64,000 bases of DNA, taken from NCBI RefSeq assembly GCF_003955665.1, contig NZ_RXHU01000062.1, positions 1-64,000 on the forward strand, read 5' to 3'. The position numbers and the translations under genes are program-made. Under the pieces are notes generated by a model. It was not told the DNA's origin. It saw only the letters and a list, made by a program, of their open reading frames with translations, and did no database searches. This DNA comes from Paenibacillus whitsoniae. Lineage in GTDB: Bacteria; Bacillota; Bacilli; Paenibacillales; NBRC-103111. This document shows positions 60,271 to 64,000 of this stretch, piece by piece. Position 1 is the first letter of the stretch. Each line of letters begins with the position of its first letter.

Positions 60271-61218
60271 GTGAACATTTTATTAACAGGCGGTGCGGGG
60301 TTTATCGGCCGATGGGTGGCGAAACGTTTGCTGGAAGACGGCCATCAGGTTTGGATTGTGGATGACTTCTCCAATGGCCGTCGAGAGAATGTACATGAGT
60401 TTGAGCAGCATCCTGGCTTCCAAGAACTAATTGCCGGAGATATTAAGGATGAGAATCTGCTGACGCAGTTATTTGATGCGCACCACTTTGATATTTGCTA
60501 TCATCTTGGCGCTTCGATCAACGTACAGGATTCCATCGATGACCCCCGAACGACGTTTAATAACGACACTGTGGGAACTTTTTATATGATGGAGCAATGC
60601 CGGAAGCACCAAGTTAAGGTGGTGTTTATGAGCACTTGCATGGTCTATGATCGTTGTACGGACGATACTGGTATTACGGAATTGCATCCGACCAAACCGG
60701 CCTCTCCGTACGCAGGCGCCAAAATCGCAGCAGAAAATATGGTGCTCTCCTACTACTATGCGTACAATCTGCCGGTTGTCGTTATTCGTCCATTCAATAC
60801 GTACGGTCCTTTCCAAAAAACAGGCGGTGAAGGCGGCGTTGTCGCGATTTTCGTGAGAAATAAGCTGGCTGGGAAAGATCTGCAAATTTATGGCGAGGGA
60901 ACTCAAACACGAGACCTATTATATGTAGAGGATTGCGCACGTTTTGTAGTAGAAGCCGGGTATTCCGACCGTGTTAATGGGCAAATTGTGAATGCTGGGC
61001 TAGGGCGTGATATTTCGGTTAATGAGCTTGCACGGCTAGTCGTTGGCGATGAGAATCGAATAAAACATGTTGAGCATATTCACCCGCAAAGTGAAATCCA
61101 AAAATTATTGTGCAACTATTCAAAAGCCAAAGAGCTGCTCGACTGGGAGCCTTCGGTGTCTCTTGAAGAGGGAATCAAGTTAACTGAAGAATGGATTCGT
61201 ACAAGCTACCTTATGTAA
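60271..61218 (+). CDS. NAD-dependent nucleotide-sugar epimerase/dehydratase
   Basis: This 315-residue extended SDR has ILLTGGAGFIGRWVAKRLLE, WIVDDFSNGRRENVHEFEQH, YHLGASINVQDSIDDPRTTF, FMSTCMVYDR with SPYAGAKIAAENMVLSYYYA (Tyr-Lys) and TQTRDLLYVEDCARFV. The motif STCMVYD replaces the usual SSxAVYG. It may be a UDP-sugar 4,6-dehydratase or epimerase feeding the aminotransferase next to it. The substrate is uncertain since pseB lies elsewhere in the window. GTG 60271 follows AAAGGAG. Confidence 0.85.
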   Translation: MNILLTGGAGFIGRWVAKRLLEDGHQVWIVDDFSNGRRENVHEFEQHPGFQELIAGDIKDENLLTQLFDAHHFDICYHLGASINVQDSIDDPRTTFNNDTVGTFYMMEQCRKHQVKVVFMSTCMVYDRCTDDTGITELHPTKPASPYAGAKIAAENMVLSYYYAYNLPVVVIRPFNTYGPFQKTGGEGGVVAIFVRNKLAGKDLQIYGEGTQTRDLLYVEDCARFVVEAGYSDRVNGQIVNAGLGRDISVNELARLVVGDENRIKHVEHIHPQSEIQKLLCNYSKAKELLDWEPSVSLEEGIKLTEEWIRTSYLM

Positions 61219-61243
61219 ATAAGGTGGCTATTTTACATAAAGG
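61209..61243 (+). promoter_or_regulatory. Hairpin across stop codon and ribosome site before pseC
   Basis: TTATGTAAA (61211-61219) pairs with TTTACATAA (61232-61240); CC and AGG extend the stem with one bulge. The upstream stop codon and the start of AAAGGTGG, the pseC ribosome site, are within it. Translation of the preceding gene would open the hairpin, coupling the two. Confidence 0.4.
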
Positions 61244-61253
61244 TGGACGCTAG

Positions 61254-62444
61254 ATGGACAAGTTGGCAATTAACGGAGGACAGCCGATCAGAAACGCGAT
61301 GCTGCCTTATGGTCAGCAATGGATTGATGGTGACGATATTAGTGCGGTTATAGCTACACTGGAAAGCAGTTTTATAACCCAAGGGCCAGCCATCCAAAAG
61401 TTTGAACAAGCCATTGCGGACTATGTTGGAGCCCAATATGCAGTGGCCTTTTGTAATGGAACGGCTGCTTTACATGGCGCTTGTTTTGCTGCAGGGATTT
61501 CAACCGGTGACGAAGTGATTACGACGCCGCTTACTTTTCTGGCAAGCAGCAACGCTGTGCTTTATCAAGGCGGGGTACCTATCTTTGCAGATATAGACGA
61601 GAATACCTATAATATCAGCCCAAATGAAGTTGAAAAAAAGATTACAAACAAAACGAAAGCCATCATTGCTGTTGATTTTACAGGCCAGCCTGTTGAGATC
61701 GATCGTATCACTAGCCTTGCGCGGAAACATAATCTGGTTGTGATCCAAGATGCTGCCCACTCATTAGGCGCTGAGTATAAAGGTGTAAAAGTGGGTTCAA
61801 CAGCAGATATGACGATGTTCAGTTTTCATCCAGTTAAGCATATAACAACGGGTGAAGGCGGCATTATCACAACGGACTCGAAGGCTTACTATGACAGATT
61901 AGTTTTATTCAGAAGCCACGGGATGACCAAAGATGATGGCATCATGACCAAAAATGATGGTCCGTGGTATTACGAAATGCACGAGCTGGGCTACAACTAT
62001 CGGATGACAGATCTTCAAGCCTCGCTAGGTGTATCTCAAATGTCTAAGCTGCATGATTTCATAGAAAAGCGCCGTACAATTGCTATGCAGTATAACGAGG
62101 CTTTTAGCGGCATGGAGGGGATCATTACTCCTTTTCAACATGCCGATACGAATTCGAGCTGGCATTTATACGTCTTAAAATTCAAATTAGATCGTTGTTC
62201 CGTAGGGCGAAGAGAACTTTTTGATGCCTTACGTGCCGAGAATATTGGTGTTCATGTCCATTATATTCCCGTGTACCTTCAGCCCTATTATCAAAACCTT
62301 GGTTATCCAAGCGGCCTGTGCCCCAACGCAGAGAATTATTACGATAATGCCATTACACTACCATTATTCCCGAAAATGACAGACCAAGACGTCCGGGATG
62401 TTATTCTTGCTGTGAAAAAGGTATATGCCGCCTATTATTTTTAG
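61254..62444 (+). CDS. pseC: UDP-4-amino-sugar aminotransferase PseC
   Basis: This 396-residue PLP aminotransferase of the DegT/DnrJ/EryC1 family converts the 4-keto sugar from PseB to the 4-amino sugar. Seen: SSFITQGPAIQKFEQAIADY, FCNGTAALHGACFAAGI, VIQDAAHSLGAEYKG (Asp-Ala-Ala-His), PLP-Lys in FSFHPVKHITTGEGG and ELGYNYRMTDLQASLGVSQM. ATG 61254 follows AAAGGTGG. It is the last glycosylation gene before flaG. Confidence 0.9.
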   Translation: MDKLAINGGQPIRNAMLPYGQQWIDGDDISAVIATLESSFITQGPAIQKFEQAIADYVGAQYAVAFCNGTAALHGACFAAGISTGDEVITTPLTFLASSNAVLYQGGVPIFADIDENTYNISPNEVEKKITNKTKAIIAVDFTGQPVEIDRITSLARKHNLVVIQDAAHSLGAEYKGVKVGSTADMTMFSFHPVKHITTGEGGIITTDSKAYYDRLVLFRSHGMTKDDGIMTKNDGPWYYEMHELGYNYRMTDLQASLGVSQMSKLHDFIEKRRTIAMQYNEAFSGMEGIITPFQHADTNSSWHLYVLKFKLDRCSVGRRELFDALRAENIGVHVHYIPVYLQPYYQNLGYPSGLCPNAENYYDNAITLPLFPKMTDQDVRDVILAVKKVYAAYYF

Positions 62445-62466
62445 GTTAAATGCTGCTAAGAAACCC

Positions 62467-62494
62467 TAACAACTTCACAACCTCCGTCCGATAT
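62467..62494 (+). promoter_or_regulatory. SigD promoter of flaG-fliD, -10 inside hairpin arm
   Basis: TAAC (62467-62470), 16 bases, then TCCGATAT (62487-62494) match SigD 3/4 and 7/8. RNA would begin near 62501, in the loop of the hairpin described next, and so would lack its left arm. Confidence 0.65.
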
Positions 62495-62526
62495 ATAAGG
62501 TATATGTATATCTCGGATGGAGGTTG
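62478..62526 (+). promoter_or_regulatory. Long hairpin masking the flaG ribosome site
   Basis: Bases 62478-62497 (key parts CAACCTCC, TCCGA, ATATA) pair with 62507-62526 (TATAT, TCGGA, GGAGGTTG): 19 pairs with one G:T and one mismatch. The ribosome site GGAGGTTG (62519-62526) is wholly in the stem; flaG starts at 62535. There is no proper T run, so it is a translational mask rather than a terminator. Confidence 0.75.
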
Positions 62527-62534
62527 TTTATTCG

Positions 62535-62951
62535 ATGAGTATCAATAACCAGATTGGCGGAATTGGCAGTGCAGTTGGTGAAAGCAGGCCTGCCCCAGAA
62601 CCTGTGAAAGTGACCAAAGTCGATGATGTCACAGCGAGCAATGCAGCAGCTGAACTGATCGCATCGACGATTACGAACACATCGGAACTTAAAAGAGCTG
62701 AGCTTCAGGGCGAGAACGTCACAATTAGCGATGCTCAAGTCGTCAAAGCGATCGAGCATGCGATCAAGGCCATGCAGGGCAGATCCACATCGCTAGAGTT
62801 TTCGGTCCATCAGAAGACAAAACTTATTTCTGTGAAGGTCATGGACAAAGATACAGGCGAAGTGATTCGTGAAATTCCGCCTGAGAAGAGTCTGGACTTC
62901 GTAGCAAAACTTTGGCAAATGGCCGGCATTTTAGTTGACGAGAAGAGATAA
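62535..62951 (+). CDS. flaG: Flagellar protein FlaG
   Basis: FlaG (138 residues, YvyC in B. subtilis) affects filament length and precedes fliD in many flagellar operons. The N-terminus is flexible. The family domain is the last 75 residues: SLEFSVHQKTKLISVKVMDK, DTGEVIREIPPEKSLDFVAK, LWQMAGILVDEKR. ATG 62535 is 8 bases after GGAGGTTG; ATG 62517 lies before that site in the masking hairpin. Confidence 0.92.
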   Translation: MSINNQIGGIGSAVGESRPAPEPVKVTKVDDVTASNAAAELIASTITNTSELKRAELQGENVTISDAQVVKAIEHAIKAMQGRSTSLEFSVHQKTKLISVKVMDKDTGEVIREIPPEKSLDFVAKLWQMAGILVDEKR

Positions 62952-62977
62952 ATTGAAGAAGCAGTGAGGTGAGTTAC

Positions 62978-64000
62978 ATGGTTATGCGTTTGAGTGGTTT
63001 TTCCAACTCGGGCATTGATATTGATGAAACGGTCAAGAAGCTGGTAGCAGCTGCGCGCATTCCGCAGGACAAGCTGAAACAGCAAAAGCAATGGCTAGAA
63101 TGGCAGCGCGACGATTATCGTACGATCAATACGAAGATTTTGGCTTTTAGAAGCGCAGCGTCGGATATGACACGTCAGGCGGCATTTTTGACTAAGAAAT
63201 CCACTTCGGCGGATGATAGTATTGTCTCAGTTACTTCGTCGGCAACGGCGCCTGATGGAATTTTCTCTATAAAAGTCAACAAGTTGGCTACGTCGGCTTC
63301 GGTTACATCAGAGAAAGTAGGAGCTTCAGCAGATACAGCACTACTGAGCTCAATCGATCCTTCTTTTGCGCAGCCGACCACGTTGACAATTGGCGGTGAG
63401 AAAGGAACGGCAACCATTAATGTTAAGCCGGGAGACACGATTGCTAGTTTGGTTGCGAATGTGAACGGTAAATCTTCCACAACTGGCGTGACGATGAGTT
63501 ATGATGCGAATCTTGATCGTTTCTTTTTTACCTCTTCTTCTACCGGTAGCAAGGCTGCGATTGACTTGAAGATGGACAGTGAAGCTAATGGTCATAATTT
63601 ACTCACATCGGTGCTTAGATTGACTTCAAGCCAGGGCAGCAAAATTACTGGAAATCAGGCCTTTGCATCGGGTTCAACAACCGTGATCGATGGTGGTATG
63701 GGAGCCCCCCAAGCGTTTCATATTGAGGCTGGGGGAGAAACTTTTGATTATAATGTGACGGCTTCGACGACGATCGGAGATTTAATTAATCAAATAAATA
63801 ACTCTGATGTGGGAAAAAAAGCCGGTATAACAGCGTACCTGGATGGAAGTAATAAGTTGGCTTTTTATAATCCTGATAAAAGTAAACCTATTACTTTGAC
63901 CGATGCTACAAGCGATGGTTATAATTTACTAACTAAACTTGGTGTTGATTCAGCTACTGAAGTACCGACAACAGCTTGGCCACTATCGACGGACAGTGCA
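62978..64000 (+). CDS. fliD: Flagellar filament cap protein FliD (3' end outside window)
   Basis: The frame is open from ATG 62978 to the window edge (341 codons). The N-terminal family pattern is seen: RLSGFSNSGIDIDETVKKLV, IPQDKLKQQKQWLEWQRDDY and NTKILAFRSAASDM. Later parts include the flagellin hook-IN-like segments GETFDYNVTASTTIGDLINQ. FliD caps the filament and guides flagellin folding outside the cell. The start may alternatively be ATG 62984; the ribosome site is GAGGTGAG (62966-62973). It follows flaG by 26 bases and is surely co-transcribed. Confidence 0.93.
   Translation, partial: MVMRLSGFSNSGIDIDETVKKLVAAARIPQDKLKQQKQWLEWQRDDYRTINTKILAFRSAASDMTRQAAFLTKKSTSADDSIVSVTSSATAPDGIFSIKVNKLATSASVTSEKVGASADTALLSSIDPSFAQPTTLTIGGEKGTATINVKPGDTIASLVANVNGKSSTTGVTMSYDANLDRFFFTSSSTGSKAAIDLKMDSEANGHNLLTSVLRLTSSQGSKITGNQAFASGSTTVIDGGMGAPQAFHIEAGGETFDYNVTASTTIGDLINQINNSDVGKKAGITAYLDGSNKLAFYNPDKSKPITLTDATSDGYNLLTKLGVDSATEVPTTAWPLSTDSA

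Overview
The window reads as chromosomal DNA of a motile, endospore-forming, S-layer-bearing Gram-positive rod, most likely Paenibacillus or a close Bacillales relative. The basis is gene content and order: SLH-domain S-layer proteins, an alpha/beta-type spore SASP, degS-degU, comFA-comFC, and the block yvyF-flgM-flgN-flgK-flgL-DUF6470-fliW-csrA-hag as in Bacillus subtilis. No database search was possible; family names rest on motifs read from the translations.

Layout. 1-4.3 kb: the 3' end of one S-layer protein gene and a complete paralogue. 4.3-12.8 kb: a secreted hypothetical protein, a SASP, metK, a heptad-repeat protein, a phosphodiester-glycosidase-like exported protein, degSU and a small membrane protein. 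12.9-15.5 kb: comFA (its first half very GC-rich) and comFC. 15.5-22.5 kb: the late flagellar operon, ending in a large 534-residue flagellin with a SigD promoter and a clear CsrA-binding leader. 22.6-62.4 kb: about 40 kb of flagellin-glycosylation genes placed between hag and flaG-fliD. 62.5-64 kb: flaG and the start of fliD.

The glycosylation island holds a Maf-type flagellin glycosyltransferase, a complete set for CMP-pseudaminic (or closely related nonulosonic) acid (pseB at one end, pseC/H/F/G/I at the other), a CDP-sugar branch with C-methyltransferase (rfbF, rfbG, methyltransferase, epimerase, reductase), and a GDP-fucose branch (manC, gmd, fcl). It also holds six glycosyltransferases and many decorating enzymes: O-methyltransferases, a 2-oxoglutarate/Fe(II) oxygenase, an O-acyltransferase, a formyltransferase, an APS kinase plus sulfotransferase, and an ACP/SDR/acyl-ligase/LuxE/LuxC acyl-processing set. 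The combined prediction is a long, methylated, acylated and probably sulfated flagellar glycan. Nine genes of unrelated catalytic families, one of them broken, end in or contain a similar Rossmann-like module.

Regulation visible in the sequence: six candidate SigD promoters (upstream of yvyF, flgM, hag, the maf operon, the acyl-ligase/lux-like/pse operon, and flaG). In two of them (flgM, flaG) the -10 element lies inside the left arm of an inverted repeat, so that read-through RNA should be terminated (flgM) or have its ribosome site masked (flaG), while RNA started by SigD escapes. A degenerate gene occupies 34.1-35.4 kb. No tRNA, rRNA, CRISPR array or intact insertion sequence was seen.
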